Assembly (NCBI GenBank): GCA_022649305.1
Contig: JALCNW010000003.1
Coordinates: 1 to 64,000, forward strand
Reading direction: 5' to 3'
Length of the DNA stretch: 64,000 nt
Source: Enterobacter sp.
Lineage (GTDB): Bacteria; Pseudomonadota; Gammaproteobacteria; Enterobacterales; Enterobacteriaceae
The stretch's first letter is position 1, and each line of letters starts with the position of its first letter. This document shows positions 46,079 to 55,619 of this stretch, in pieces. The position numbers and the translations under genes were made by a program. The notes below the pieces were generated by a model. The model did not search any database. It was given only the letters and a program-made list of their open reading frames with translations, and had not been told where the DNA came from.

Positions 46079-47119
46079 ATGTCCTGGAACGCCTACCCCA
46101 GCCGCTACGAAAACATGCAGTACCGTTATTGCGGTAAAAGCGGTCTGCGCCTGCCCGCGCTGTCACTCGGCCTGTGGCACAGTTTTGGTCACGTTCAGGC
46201 TCTCGACAGCCAGCGCGCCCTGCTGCGTAAAGCCTTTGATTTAGGCATCACCCATTTCGACCTCGCCAATAACTACGGCCCACCTCCGGGCAGCGCCGAA
46301 GAAAATTTTGGTCGCCTGCTGCGCGAAGATTTCGCGGCCTATCGCGATGAGCTGATTATCTCCACCAAAGCCGGTTACGACATGTGGCCAGGCCCGTATG
46401 GTTCCGGCGGTTCGCGTAAATATTTGCTCGCCAGCCTCGACCAAAGCCTGAAGCGCATGGGCGTGGAGTATGTCGATATTTTCTACTCGCATCGGGTAGA
46501 TGAAAACACACCGATGGAAGAGACCGCCTCTGCGCTGGCTCACGCGGTACAGAGCGGTAAAGCGCTGTACGTGGGGGTTTCGTCTTATTCACCGGAGCGT
46601 ACGCAGAAAATGGCTGACCTGCTGCGCGAGTGGAAAATCCCACTGTTGATCCATCAGCCCTCCTACAACCTGCTTAACCGCTGGGTGGACAACAGCGGCT
46701 TGCTGGATACGCTGGTCGCGAACGGTACCGGTTGTATTGCCTTCACGCCGCTGGCGCAGGGCCTGTTAACCGGAAAATACCTGGCCGGTATTCCCGACGG
46801 CTCGCGTATGCAGCGAGAGGGCAAAAAAGTGCGTGGGTTAACCGAGAAAATGCTGACCGACGAAAACCTGAACAGCCTGCGCTTACTCAATGAAATGGCC
46901 CAGGCGCGCGGCCAGACGATGGCGCAAATGGCGCTGAGCTGGCTGCTTAAGGATGAACGCGTCACGTCAGTATTGATTGGCGCCAGCCGCCCGGAGCAGC
47001 TCGAAGAGAACGTGCAGGCGCTGAATAATCTGCGCTTTAGCGAGGATGAATTGAGAAGAATTGACCAGCACGTTGCGGACGGGCAGTTGAATTTATGGCA
47101 AGCATCGTCGGATAAATAG
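46079..47119 (+). CDS. yghZ: Aldo/keto reductase YghZ (L-glyceraldehyde 3-phosphate reductase)
   Basis: The 346-residue NADPH-dependent TIM-barrel enzyme has catalytic residues visible in FDLANNYGPPPG (Asp and Tyr), STKAGYDMWPGPYG (Lys) and FYSHRVDE (His). The C-terminal NADP-binding GASRPEQLEENV motif is present. E. coli YghZ reduces L-glyceraldehyde 3-phosphate and methylglyoxal. Starts at ATG 46079 after AAAGGAG. Confidence 0.96.
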   Translation: MSWNAYPSRYENMQYRYCGKSGLRLPALSLGLWHSFGHVQALDSQRALLRKAFDLGITHFDLANNYGPPPGSAEENFGRLLREDFAAYRDELIISTKAGYDMWPGPYGSGGSRKYLLASLDQSLKRMGVEYVDIFYSHRVDENTPMEETASALAHAVQSGKALYVGVSSYSPERTQKMADLLREWKIPLLIHQPSYNLLNRWVDNSGLLDTLVANGTGCIAFTPLAQGLLTGKYLAGIPDGSRMQREGKKVRGLTEKMLTDENLNSLRLLNEMAQARGQTMAQMALSWLLKDERVTSVLIGASRPEQLEENVQALNNLRFSEDELRRIDQHVADGQLNLWQASSDK

Positions 47120-47125
47120 GTTCTG

Positions 47126-47152
47126 ATGCCCTCTCAGACGCTGGGAGGGCAT
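47126..47152. terminator. Hairpin after yghZ
   Basis: ATGCCCTC-TCAGACGCTGG-GAGGGCAT lies just past the yghZ stop. A second inverted repeat (CGCCGCC / GGCGGCG, 47159-47178) follows, reaching the end of the convergent gene. Confidence 0.55.
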
Positions 47153-47177
47153 ATCACCGCCGCCGTGATTGGCGGCG

Positions 47178-47681
47178 TTATACTTCAGCAGGGTTAACGA
47201 TGGGTCGCTCATACTCGGGCCAGACCAGTACCACCAGCTCAGGGTAGGCTTCCAGGCTGAACTCGCGAAAACACTGGCGCAGGTTCAACACATCAAGGTC
47301 GGAATGTGACACTTTCTCGCCGTTAAGACAGCGCTTCTTGATATTGTCGTAATATTTATAGACCGCCGAGTTGAGATCGCTACAGCGGCGCTGAGCGTCG
47401 AAAAGTCCCGGCGTATCATTTATTTCCGTCATCTTCATTCGCTTAATTGTCGCGTGAAGAAAGTCGATATATTCGTGATTGACCCGCCAGTACCACACCG
47501 GTGTTATCGCATTCATCAGCAGCGAAAAATGATCCTCCCCCTCTTCTTTGGTCATAAGAACAGGCGGTGGAGACTCATTAGTTTGCTGTAAGTCTTTCGT
47601 TTTATTGAACTCTCGCATCAATAAAAGAACACCAGCGGTAAGCAATAGTAAAGTAATGACAGAATAAAAAATGCTGTTCAT
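47178..47681 (-). CDS. Membrane-anchored protein of unknown function
   Basis: The 167-residue protein has one N-terminal membrane segment (FYSVITLLLLTAGVLLLM) and a cytoplasmic or periplasmic helical domain. This domain has an aromatic-rich WYWRVNHEYIDF segment, a KYYDNIKKRCLNG segment and a final YPELVVLVWPEYERPIV. No family was recognised. It is transcribed divergently from the two-gene unit beginning at 47784, across a 102-bp gap. Confidence 0.7.
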   Translation of the reverse strand: MNSIFYSVITLLLLTAGVLLLMREFNKTKDLQQTNESPPPVLMTKEEGEDHFSLLMNAITPVWYWRVNHEYIDFLHATIKRMKMTEINDTPGLFDAQRRCSDLNSAVYKYYDNIKKRCLNGEKVSHSDLDVLNLRQCFREFSLEAYPELVVLVWPEYERPIVNPAEV

Positions 47682-47783
47682 GGGTTGGCTCCATTTTTTT
47701 TGATTTTAAATTTGCCTCATGTTATTGTCAACGAATCTCACGTCTTAATCAATCCTACCCTGTTGAAATCAAAGGATATTAAA

Positions 47784-48188
47784 ATGCTGCCCGAGAATCT
47801 GGTTCCGGTCAGGTACCACATCGCCTCTGTGGACCCAAAACCGGCGGAAGCAGAAAAGAATGCTAATTTCACTCAGGGAAAAAGAACGCTCTCAGATTTC
47901 GAGTCTGACATATTAATTGGTGTTACCCGTACCGGTAAATCCCGTAATATGCTGCTGGAAGAGCATGACCGCCATATAAAAGATCGGCTGTTTCGTTTCG
48001 TCAAGATTGAAGCCTTTGCCCATCTGCTTAACGACCTGCAGGCCGAAGGCGAAATAGATGCCCAGGCATTAAGTCAAATAATGGCAAAAAAAACAGAAGA
48101 AATAAATGAAGCAGGCAACGAAATTTGGCTTAATCTTATTACCCGCGAAAAAAACAATCCAATATTTTATAAACTAGAGGATGATTAA
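47784..48188 (+). CDS. Unrecognised protein, first of a coupled pair
   Basis: The start at ATG 47784 with AAAGGA upstream gives 134 residues; the frame is open back to 47685 but that part has no ribosome site. The sequence is mostly helical and charged, with SDFESDILIGVTRTGKSRNM (a TRTGKS stretch superficially like a nucleotide-binding loop) and ENNP-type C-terminus (REKNNPIFYKLEDD). Overlaps the next gene by 8 bp. It occupies a position where E. coli has yqhA. Confidence 0.65.
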   Translation: MLPENLVPVRYHIASVDPKPAEAEKNANFTQGKRTLSDFESDILIGVTRTGKSRNMLLEEHDRHIKDRLFRFVKIEAFAHLLNDLQAEGEIDAQALSQIMAKKTEEINEAGNEIWLNLITREKNNPIFYKLEDD

Positions 48189-48633
48189 CGTGAAAGATGT
48201 TGAAGACAACAACGTTTATTTGACTTTAGATAACCATAAAAGTGATGAGTTTATCTTAAAGCAAAATCTCGATGCGCTAATAAAATATAAAAATGAAGAG
48301 ATGACCCGCATCGCGCAAGACCTGGTATCGATCCCGGCAGCGCTGGTGCGTTTGAAATGGCACAACCGTCGCGAAATATATTCTCTGCAGGTGAAAGAAG
48401 AGATCTACGGCGCCATGATTAATGCGGTAATGGAACTCAAGCCCGAGCTTAAAGATAAAATTATGGCGCGTCTTGAGAGTAATTATCAGCACTTACTGGC
48501 TCGCGAAACAGCCACCCTGCGTCTGACCCGTAAACTGGCAGATGGCGAATACCATGCGTCAAATGTCACCACCGTGGCGTTGGATGAAGACGCGATTGCC
48601 ACAAAAACAGATACCCCACCCACTTCGCCATAA
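48181..48633 (+). CDS. Unrecognised protein, second of a coupled pair
   Basis: The 150-residue protein begins at ATG 48181 inside the end of the previous gene. It is largely alpha-helical (HNRREIYSLQVKEEIYGAMI, LKDKIMARLESNYQHLL) with a Thr/Pro-rich C-terminal tail (TKTDTPPTSP). Has no signal peptide or membrane segment. No family was recognised; the overlap suggests it acts with the first protein. Confidence 0.65.
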   Translation: MINVKDVEDNNVYLTLDNHKSDEFILKQNLDALIKYKNEEMTRIAQDLVSIPAALVRLKWHNRREIYSLQVKEEIYGAMINAVMELKPELKDKIMARLESNYQHLLARETATLRLTRKLADGEYHASNVTTVALDEDAIATKTDTPPTSP

Positions 48634-48750
48634 TCAAAATACCGCTGCAAACCTCTGCCGTTGTGAATTAAGGATTATCCTGAATTCGTCCTGTCCACCA
48701 GATGAATCATCTAAGCTTACTCTTTTAACCCGCAAGCAAGGAGATTCCCG

Positions 48751-49647
48751 ATGGCTAATAACCAGACGAAAATCCAGGACCCAACGACTCAGTACTACAC
48801 CGGCGACTATCCTAAGCAAAAGCAGCCTGCTCCAGGCGTGCAGTCAAAGATGACGCCTGTACCGGACTGTGGTGAACAGAGTTACAAGGGCAGCGGCAGG
48901 CTTCAGGATCGTAAGGCGCTGGTCACCGGCGGTGACTCCGGTATCGGACGTGCGGCGGCGATTGCTTATGCGCGCGAAGGCGCTGACGTGGCGATTAACT
49001 ATCTTCCGGCTGAAGAAGAAGATGCACAGCAGGTGAAGCAGCTTATTGAAGAGGCCGGACGCAAGGCGGTGCTTCTTCCGGGCGATTTGAGCAATGAAGA
49101 GTTTGCTCGCTCACTGGTGCATAAAGCGCGTGAAGCGTTGGGCGGGCTGGATACGCTGGCCCTGGTAGCCGGTAAACAAACCGCCGTCGAGAAGATTGCC
49201 GATCTCACTACCGAGCAGTTCAAAGAGACGTATGCCGTGAACGTGCTCGCACTGTTCTGGATAACTCAGGAGGCCATCCCGCTGCTGCCTGCCGGGTCCA
49301 GTATCGTGACGACATCCTCTATTCAGGCGTACCAGCCGAGCCCGCACCTGCTGGACTATGCTTCGACGAAAGCAGCTATCCTGAACTACAGTCGCGGCCT
49401 GGCGAAACAGGTGGCAGAGAAAGGTATCCGCGTGAATGTGGTGGCGCCTGGCCCAATCTGGACGGCGTTGCAGATTTCTGGTGGCCAGACGCAGGAGAAG
49501 ATCCCACAGTTTGGTCAGAAGACGCCGATGAAGCGCGCAGGACAGCCTGCGGAGCTGGCGCCGGTCTATGTTTATCTGGCGAGTCAGGAATCAAGCTACG
49601 TCACGGCAGAAGTGCACGGTGTATGTGGTGGGGAACATTTGGGCTAA
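48751..49647 (+). CDS. yghA: Short-chain dehydrogenase YghA
   Basis: The 298-residue NAD(P)-dependent SDR has an N-terminal extension ([19 protein letters not shown]) typical of YghA. The glycine motif [12 protein letters not shown] and the active-site Tyr-Lys in YASTKAA are present, along with the C-terminal [11 protein letters not shown]. The RBS AAGGAG precedes ATG 48751. A paralogue of stress-induced SDRs; the substrate is unknown. Confidence 0.95.
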   Translation: MANNQTKIQDPTTQYYTGDYPKQKQPAPGVQSKMTPVPDCGEQSYKGSGRLQDRKALVTGGDSGIGRAAAIAYAREGADVAINYLPAEEEDAQQVKQLIEEAGRKAVLLPGDLSNEEFARSLVHKAREALGGLDTLALVAGKQTAVEKIADLTTEQFKETYAVNVLALFWITQEAIPLLPAGSSIVTTSSIQAYQPSPHLLDYASTKAAILNYSRGLAKQVAEKGIRVNVVAPGPIWTALQISGGQTQEKIPQFGQKTPMKRAGQPAELAPVYVYLASQESSYVTAEVHGVCGGEHLG

Positions 49648-49780
49648 GGGTGCTGGGACTTGGAAGGCATCGCGAAGCGACGATTTTCTTGCCGTGAGCC
49701 CGGGTTGCCAGGGCAGCGGCGATTGCACTGAACCCTCGATCCTGGCTATTCCTCAACCCACGGGGAATGGGACAAAAACC

Positions 49781-49808
49781 AAAACGGCAACCCGAAGGTT
49801 GCCGTTTT
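49781..49808. terminator. Bidirectional terminator between yghA and exbD
   Basis: AAAACGGCAACC-CGAA-GGTTGCCGTTTT is a perfect stem with A-run and T-run on either side, suiting both convergent genes. Confidence 0.9.
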
Positions 49809-49812
49809 GCTG

Positions 49813-50238
49813 TTATTTGGCTGCCGCTTTCTCTTCGCCAACAAGCCCAATCTTCAGGTAACCCGCTCGATGCAGCGTGTCCATGACCTTCATCATGGTT
49901 TCGTAGTCGACGGTTTTGTCCGCGCGGAAGAAGACGGTGGTGTCTTTCTTGCCACCGGTCAGCGTATCCAGCGCCGGGATCACAGACTCATCGGTCACCG
50001 GATCGTTACCCAGGAACATGGAGTTATCCGCTTTCACCGACAGATAAATCGGTTTTTCCGGACGCGGCTGCGGCTGGCTGGAGGACGCGGGCAGATTGAC
50101 CTTGACGTCGACCGTTGCGAGCGGCGCGGCAACCATGAAAATAATCAGCAGAACCAGCATAACGTCGATAAACGGCGTCACGTTGATTTCATGCATTTCG
50201 CCGTTATCGTCCAGATTTTCGTTAAGACGCATTGCCAT
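49813..50238 (-). CDS. exbD: TonB energy-transduction protein ExbD
   Basis: The 141-residue protein, identical in length to E. coli ExbD, has one membrane helix with the essential Asp25 (NVTPFIDVMLVLLIIFMVAA) and a periplasmic domain (ATVDVKVNLPASSSQPQPRP). It works with ExbB and TonB to power outer-membrane siderophore and cobalamin uptake. It is 6 bp downstream of exbB in the same operon. Confidence 0.98.
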   Translation of the reverse strand: MAMRLNENLDDNGEMHEINVTPFIDVMLVLLIIFMVAAPLATVDVKVNLPASSSQPQPRPEKPIYLSVKADNSMFLGNDPVTDESVIPALDTLTGGKKDTTVFFRADKTVDYETMMKVMDTLHRAGYLKIGLVGEEKAAAK

Positions 50239-50244
50239 TGTTTA

Positions 50245-50976
50245 TCAACCTACGCGCAGTTTCGATGCGGAGTGAACCGGCTTCGCGGAGCTGGCGCTGA
50301 GGTCAAGATCGCGGCTTTGCAGCAGGAGAACCTGCGCAGCAACGTCACCCAGAGTCGCTTTGTAGCTGCCAATCATACGGGCGAAGATGTTATAGATGAC
50401 CACCGCAGGAATAGCAGCAATCAGGCCGATAGCGGTCGCCAGCAGCGCTTCTGCAATACCAGGGGCAACAACTGCAAGGTTGGTCGTCTGCGTCTGAGCG
50501 ATGCCGATGAAGCTGTTCATGATGCCCCATACCGTACCGAACAAACCAACAAACGGTGAAATCGCACCGATTGTTGCCAGATAACCGTTACCGCGTCCCA
50601 TGTGACGACCGATGGCAGCGACACGACGCTCCAGGCGGAAGCCGGTGCGTTCTTTAATACCTTCGTTGTCTTCACTGCCTGCGGAAAGTTCCAGTTCGTT
50701 CTCAGCTTCGTTCACTAAAAGCGAAGTCAAACTTTTGGCATGGAAGGATGACGTCATGTCAGAAGCCTGATTCAAAGAGCGTGCTTCAGCCAGTTGCTGC
50801 TGTTCGCGCTTCAAACGACGCTTCTGAGTCATCAATTCTACGCTTTTGCTAAAGAAGATAGCCCAGGTGATCACAGACGCCAGAATCAGGCCGATCATCA
50901 CAATCTTAACCACGATGTCAGCATGTTGATACATGCCCCAAACGGAGAGATCCGTCTGCATCAAATTATTACCCAC
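50245..50976 (-). CDS. exbB: TonB energy-transduction protein ExbB
   Basis: The 243-residue inner-membrane protein matches E. coli ExbB nearly throughout, with three membrane helices: an N-terminal one (VKIVMIGLILASVITWAIFF) and two C-terminal ones around GYLATIGAISPFVGLFGTVW and ALLATAIGLIAAIPAVVIY. Forms the proton channel pentamer with ExbD. A Fur-like site lies upstream, consistent with iron regulation. Confidence 0.98.
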   Translation of the reverse strand: MGNNLMQTDLSVWGMYQHADIVVKIVMIGLILASVITWAIFFSKSVELMTQKRRLKREQQQLAEARSLNQASDMTSSFHAKSLTSLLVNEAENELELSAGSEDNEGIKERTGFRLERRVAAIGRHMGRGNGYLATIGAISPFVGLFGTVWGIMNSFIGIAQTQTTNLAVVAPGIAEALLATAIGLIAAIPAVVIYNIFARMIGSYKATLGDVAAQVLLLQSRDLDLSASSAKPVHSASKLRVG

Positions 50977-51039
50977 TCTGTATCTCCAGGACCAAAATCA
51001 CAAAATCTGAGCATAATAATATCAAAACCACGTCGAATT

Positions 51040-51058
51040 GATAGTAGTTCTCATTAGT
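51040..51058. promoter_or_regulatory. Putative Fur box upstream of exbB
   Basis: GATAGTAGTTCTCATTAGT matches the Fur consensus GATAATGATAATCATTATC at 12 of 19 positions, including both GATA and CATTA cores. It lies about 65 bp upstream of exbB. In E. coli exbBD is Fur-repressed. Confidence 0.55.
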
Positions 51059-51184
51059 ATTTACATACTGCCGTAAATTCGTTTCTTTTTCCTTGCGCTT
51101 ACGCAGGAAAAATTTCCTGAGAGCCAAGTTTAAAAAATTTTCGCCTTATTCCACTACCATTAGCGTGACCATTTTTACTTTCAT

Positions 51185-51208
51185 GGTAGTCTGGACGTCC
51201 AGACGGAT
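51185..51208 (+). promoter_or_regulatory. MetJ operator (three tandem met boxes) upstream of metC
   Basis: Tandem eight-base boxes GGTAGTCT, GGACGTCC and AGACGGAT match AGACGTCT at 5, 6 and 6 positions in correct phase, 22 bp upstream of the metC start. MetJ with S-adenosylmethionine represses metC in enterobacteria. Confidence 0.8.
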
Positions 51209-51230
51209 AAAAATGACAGGTTTAGCGAAC

Positions 51231-52418
51231 ATGACAGAGAAGCATCTTGATACCCGGCTTGTCCAGGTCGGACGCAGTAAAAAGTATACTCAGGGTTCGG
51301 TAAATAGCGTTATTCAACGCGCCTCCTCACTGGTGTTTGAGACTGTCGAAGCCAAAAAGCAAGCTACCCGCAATCGCGCCAAAGGTGAGTTATTTTACGG
51401 ACGCCGCGGTACGCTGACTCATTTTTCATTGCAGGAAGCGATGTGCGAACTGGAAGGCGGTGCTGGCTGTGCGCTGTTCCCCTGCGGCGCGGCGGCGGTT
51501 GCTAATACTATTCTGGCGTTCGTCGAGCAGGGCGATCATATCCTGATGACCAATACGGCCTACGAGCCGAGCCAGGATTTCTGCACCAAAATCCTCACTA
51601 AACTTGGCGTCACCACAGGATGGTTCGATCCGCTGATTGGCGAGGACATTGCCGACCTTATTCAACCCAACACGCGCATCGTGTTCCTGGAATCACCCGG
51701 CTCCATCACGATGGAAGTACATGACGTTCCGGCTATCGTAAAAGCCGTACGCCGTAAAGCACCGGAAGCGATCGTAATGATCGACAATACCTGGGCCGCA
51801 GGCGTGCTGTTTAATGCGCTCGACTTTGATATTGATATTTCCATTCAGGCCGCCACCAAATATCTGATTGGCCATTCCGACGGCATGATCGGCACGGCAG
51901 TTTCTAACGCCCGTTGCTGGGATCAGCTTCGCGAAAATGCCTACCTGATGGGTCAGATGGTCGATGCCGATACCGCGTATATGACCAGCCGCGGCCTTCG
52001 CACGCTTGGCGTACGGCTGCGTCAGCACCATGAAAGCAGCCTGAAGGTGGCAGAGTGGCTGGCAGAGCATCCGCAGGTAGCCCGCGTGAATCACCCTGCC
52101 CTACCCGGCAGTAAAGGCCACGAGTTCTGGAAACGTGACTTTACGGGTAGCAGCGGTTTGTTCTCGTTTGTTCTTAAAAAACGGCTGAACAATGACGAAC
52201 TGGCAGCCTACCTGGATAACTTCTCCTTGTTCAGCATGGCCTACTCCTGGGGCGGCTTTGAATCGTTGATTCTGCCCAACCAGCCAGAGCAAATTGCGGC
52301 TCTGCGTCCCGGTGGGGAAGTCGACTTTACCGGTACGCTGATTCGACTGCATATCGGTTTAGAAAACGTTGAAGATCTGATAGCGGATTTAGCGGCGGGC
52401 TTTGAGCGTATCGTGTAG
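51231..52418 (+). CDS. metC: Cystathionine beta-lyase
   Basis: The start at ATG 51231 ([19 protein letters not shown]) gives 395 residues and matches the E. coli start; the open frame to 51093 runs through the MetJ operator and is not coding. PLP-dependent enzyme with [13 protein letters not shown] early and the PLP lysine in [14 protein letters not shown]. Splits cystathionine to homocysteine, pyruvate and ammonia in methionine synthesis. Divergent from exbBD. Confidence 0.98.
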   Translation: MTEKHLDTRLVQVGRSKKYTQGSVNSVIQRASSLVFETVEAKKQATRNRAKGELFYGRRGTLTHFSLQEAMCELEGGAGCALFPCGAAAVANTILAFVEQGDHILMTNTAYEPSQDFCTKILTKLGVTTGWFDPLIGEDIADLIQPNTRIVFLESPGSITMEVHDVPAIVKAVRRKAPEAIVMIDNTWAAGVLFNALDFDIDISIQAATKYLIGHSDGMIGTAVSNARCWDQLRENAYLMGQMVDADTAYMTSRGLRTLGVRLRQHHESSLKVAEWLAEHPQVARVNHPALPGSKGHEFWKRDFTGSSGLFSFVLKKRLNNDELAAYLDNFSLFSMAYSWGGFESLILPNQPEQIAALRPGGEVDFTGTLIRLHIGLENVEDLIADLAAGFERIV

Positions 52419-52567
52419 AGTGCGGGAAAATAGTCCTCCTGGACCGATTTCCAGACACTCACGATAAAAATGTCTGCATTTGTTGCGCCCGCGATCAACC
52501 CCAGCAGGTGAAATCAGGAGTACAATAGCCGCATATCACGCATGTATGCTGTTCCACAGGAAAGTCC

Positions 52568-53227
52568 ATGGCTGTTATTCAAGATATTATCGCTGCGCTT
52601 TGGCAACATGATTTTGCCGCGCTGGCGGACCCACACGTTGTGGGTATTGTTTATTTCGTGATGTTCGCGACCCTGTTTCTGGAAAACGGTCTGCTGCCAG
52701 CGTCATTTCTTCCGGGAGACAGCTTGCTGTTGCTCGCGGGTGCATTAATCGGTAAAGGCGTTATGGACTTCGCTTCTACCGTGGTCATCCTCACTTCCGC
52801 CGCCAGCCTTGGCTGCTGGTTAAGCTATTTGCAGGGCCGCTGGCTCGGTAACACGCGCGTGGTGAAAAGCTGGCTATCGCAGTTGCCCGTTAAGTATCAC
52901 GAGCGGGCAACCTGCATGTTCGACAGACACGGACTGCTGGCACTGCTGGCCGGACGTTTCCTGGCATTTGTTCGCACGTTGCTGCCAACCATGGCGGGGA
53001 TCTCGGGCCTGTCGAATCGTCGCTTCCAGTTCTTTAACTGGCTAAGCGCACTGCTGTGGGTGGGCGTGGTGACGTCATTAGGTTATGCGATCAGCATGAT
53101 CCCGATTGTGAAACGCCACGAAGATCAGGTCATGACGTTCCTGATGATTCTGCCGATGTTCCTGCTGGTTGCAGGGCTGGTGGGCACCATCGCGGTGGTT
53201 ATCAAAAAGAAATACTGTAGCGCCTGA
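52568..53227 (+). CDS. yghB: DedA-family inner-membrane protein YghB
   Basis: The 219-residue polytopic protein has the DedA hallmarks: [22 protein letters not shown] near residue 38 and the [21 protein letters not shown] amphipathic/reentrant segment with its conserved Arg residues. DedA proteins (YghB, YqjA) support proton-motive-force maintenance and cell division and are implicated in lipid carrier handling. Confidence 0.97.
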   Translation: MAVIQDIIAALWQHDFAALADPHVVGIVYFVMFATLFLENGLLPASFLPGDSLLLLAGALIGKGVMDFASTVVILTSAASLGCWLSYLQGRWLGNTRVVKSWLSQLPVKYHERATCMFDRHGLLALLAGRFLAFVRTLLPTMAGISGLSNRRFQFFNWLSALLWVGVVTSLGYAISMIPIVKRHEDQVMTFLMILPMFLLVAGLVGTIAVVIKKKYCSA

Positions 53228-53232
53228 TCGTG

Positions 53233-53253
53233 CGCCCTCTCGTCCGGGAGGGC
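53233..53253. terminator. Hairpin after yghB
   Basis: GCCCTC-TCGTCCGG-GAGGGC followed by TTTC lies just past the yghB stop, convergent with yqhC. Confidence 0.6.
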
Positions 53254-53258
53254 TTTCA

Positions 53259-54158
53259 TCAAACCCCTTGCATCATCCTGATTCGCGCCGCGTCTTCGCC
53301 CGGTGTCACGCCAAAGAAACGTTTAAACTCCCGGCTAAACTGCGAGGCACTTTCGTAGCCCACTCGCATCGCAGCCGCGCTGGCCTTCATGCCGTCGTGA
53401 ATCATCAACATTCTGGCTTTATGCAGTCGGTAGCTTTTCAGATACTGCAACGGCGAGGTGCTGGTCACCGATTTAAAGTTATGGTGGAAAGCCGAGACGC
53501 TCATATTTGCCTCTGATGCCAGCTCATCCACGCTCAGGTTTTCGGTGTACTGGCTTTCAATACGCTTTAGCACACGGCTAATCAGGCTGAAATGGGTCTG
53601 ACGGCTGACCAGCGCCAGTAGCGCACCGCCACCCGGCCCCAACAGCACGTGGTAGAGGATTTCGCGGACAATCTGTTTGCCCAGTATGCGCGCGTCCAGC
53701 GGCCGCTCCATGACGTCCAGCAGACGCTCTATCGCACAAAGAATTTCCCCGGAAAGCGTGGCAGAGTTGATGGCGCTTGCCGACATCGCGGGTTGAAAAA
53801 GCTCATCTTCCCCGATGTCCATCAGCAGTTCCTGGAGCTGGAGGATATCGACATTCAAACGAATCCCCGCCAGCGGAACGGCCTCTGTCGCGAAAGTTTC
53901 ACATTCGAAGGGTAAAGGTACTGTCAGGAGTAAGTACTCGTTGGTGTCGTAGCGGAACACACGCTCGTTGATATACCCAATTTTATGACCAGAAAAGAGA
54001 AATACGATGCCAGGCTGATACATCACCGGCGTGCGCGTACCGGGCTGTGTGCCGTATAACAACCGGATATCTGGCAGCAGCTCGCTGAGACTATTTTCTT
54101 TATCTTTCAATCTATTAATTTGCTGCGTCAGTTGCAGGCAAATCTCTTCACGGTTCAT
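53259..54158 (-). CDS. yqhC: AraC-family activator YqhC
   Basis: The 299-residue regulator has an N-terminal ligand-sensing cupin-like domain and C-terminal tandem AraC HTH ([20 protein letters not shown], then [25 protein letters not shown]). In E. coli YqhC senses aldehydes and activates divergent yqhD and dkgA. The same divergent arrangement is kept here, with 194 bp for the control region. Confidence 0.95.
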   Translation of the reverse strand: MNREEICLQLTQQINRLKDKENSLSELLPDIRLLYGTQPGTRTPVMYQPGIVFLFSGHKIGYINERVFRYDTNEYLLLTVPLPFECETFATEAVPLAGIRLNVDILQLQELLMDIGEDELFQPAMSASAINSATLSGEILCAIERLLDVMERPLDARILGKQIVREILYHVLLGPGGGALLALVSRQTHFSLISRVLKRIESQYTENLSVDELASEANMSVSAFHHNFKSVTSTSPLQYLKSYRLHKARMLMIHDGMKASAAAMRVGYESASQFSREFKRFFGVTPGEDAARIRMMQGV

Positions 54159-54352
54159 GAGTGCTCGCTCCAGATACGGTTTCCCACGATGTCAGCGTGC
54201 GCAGTTTTTCGCATTTTCTCCAGCACTCTGTAGAAATGGGCAAGACAACGGCAGAAATGTGCATTGAGGGGATGGCGTCCGATAGCCACAATGAGCACCA
54301 TCAGGCAGCCTTCTCGCCGCCACGATTTTTCACCCACATAAGGGAACGAGCA

Positions 54353-55516
54353 ATGAACAACTTTAATCTGCATACCCCAACCCGCATTCTGTTTGGCAAA
54401 AATGCTATCGCCGATCTGCGCGATCAGATCCCAGCCGGTGCCCGCGTACTGATTACCTACGGCGGCGGCAGCGTGAAGAAAACGGGCGTGCTGGATCAGG
54501 TGTACAGCGCCCTGGAAGGCGTTGACGTGCGTGAGTTTGGCGGTATCGAGCCGAACCCGTCTTACGAAACGCTGATGAACGCGGTCAAAATCGCCCGTGA
54601 AGAAAACATCACCTTCCTGCTGGCGGTCGGCGGTGGTTCCGTACTGGACGGCACCAAGTTTATCGCTGCCGCTGCGCATTATCCTGACGGTATCGATCCA
54701 TGGCATATTCTGGAAACCCGTGGAAATGACATCAAAAGCGCAATCCCAATGGGCTCCGTGCTGACGCTGCCTGCAACCGGTTCAGAATCCAACAAAGGCG
54801 CGGTGATTTCGCGTAAAACCACCGGTGATAAACAAGCGTTCATGAACGATCACGTTCAGCCGGTGTTTGCGATTCTGGATCCGGTTTATACCTACACCCT
54901 GCCACCGCGTCAGGTTGCCAACGGTGTCGTGGATGCATTTGTTCACACCGTTGAGCAGTACGTGACTTATCCAGTAAACGGCAAAATTCAGGATCGTTTC
55001 GCAGAAGGTATTCTGCTGACGCTGGTCGAAGATGGCCCGAAAGCCTTGCAGGAGCCAGAAAACTACGACGTGCGTGCCAACGTCATGTGGGCTGCCACCC
55101 AGGCGCTGAACGGCCTGATTGGTGCTGGCGTGCCGCAGGACTGGGCGACGCATATGCTGGGTCACGAACTGACGGCAATGCACGGTCTGGATCATGCTCA
55201 GACGCTGGCGGTGGTTCTGCCTGCCCTGTGGAATGAAAAACGCGACACCAAACGCGCCAAACTGCTGCAATATGGCGAGCGTGTATGGAACATTACAGAA
55301 GGTTCTGAAGACGCGCGTATCGATGCAGCGATCGAAGCCACTCGCGGTTTCTTCGAGCAGATGGGTGTTCCGACTCGCCTCTCAGGCTATGGCCTGGACG
55401 GTAGCTCAATCCCGGCCCTGCTGGCAAAACTGGAAGCGCACGGTATGACGCAACTGGGTGAACATCAAGACATTACCCTTGACGTGAGCCGTCGCATTTA
55501 CGAAGCGGCACGCTAA
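54353..55516 (+). CDS. yqhD: NADPH-dependent alcohol/aldehyde reductase YqhD
   Basis: ATG 54353 after AGGGAACGA gives 387 residues, the E. coli length; open sequence back to 54161 is the regulatory region. Iron-containing-ADH fold with the NADP motif GGGSVLDGTKF and metal-binding residues in VVDAFVHTVEQY and HMLGHELTAMHGLDHAQTL. Detoxifies aldehydes such as methylglyoxal and furfural. Induced by YqhC. Confidence 0.97.
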   Translation: MNNFNLHTPTRILFGKNAIADLRDQIPAGARVLITYGGGSVKKTGVLDQVYSALEGVDVREFGGIEPNPSYETLMNAVKIAREENITFLLAVGGGSVLDGTKFIAAAAHYPDGIDPWHILETRGNDIKSAIPMGSVLTLPATGSESNKGAVISRKTTGDKQAFMNDHVQPVFAILDPVYTYTLPPRQVANGVVDAFVHTVEQYVTYPVNGKIQDRFAEGILLTLVEDGPKALQEPENYDVRANVMWAATQALNGLIGAGVPQDWATHMLGHELTAMHGLDHAQTLAVVLPALWNEKRDTKRAKLLQYGERVWNITEGSEDARIDAAIEATRGFFEQMGVPTRLSGYGLDGSSIPALLAKLEAHGMTQLGEHQDITLDVSRRIYEAAR

Positions 55517-55619
55517 GCGTTTTACCATCCAGCCTTTCGTTTTTTGACTTTTCGTCCAGACTTAATGCACACCACATCACCGGGGGCTCCCTCGGTGATG
55601 AGCAAATGGAGGAGGAAAG

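Noticed and set aside
47784..48188. TRTGKS stretch as a Walker A loop
   Set aside because: The glycine-rich spacing GxxxxGK[ST] is not satisfied convincingly and no Walker B follows.
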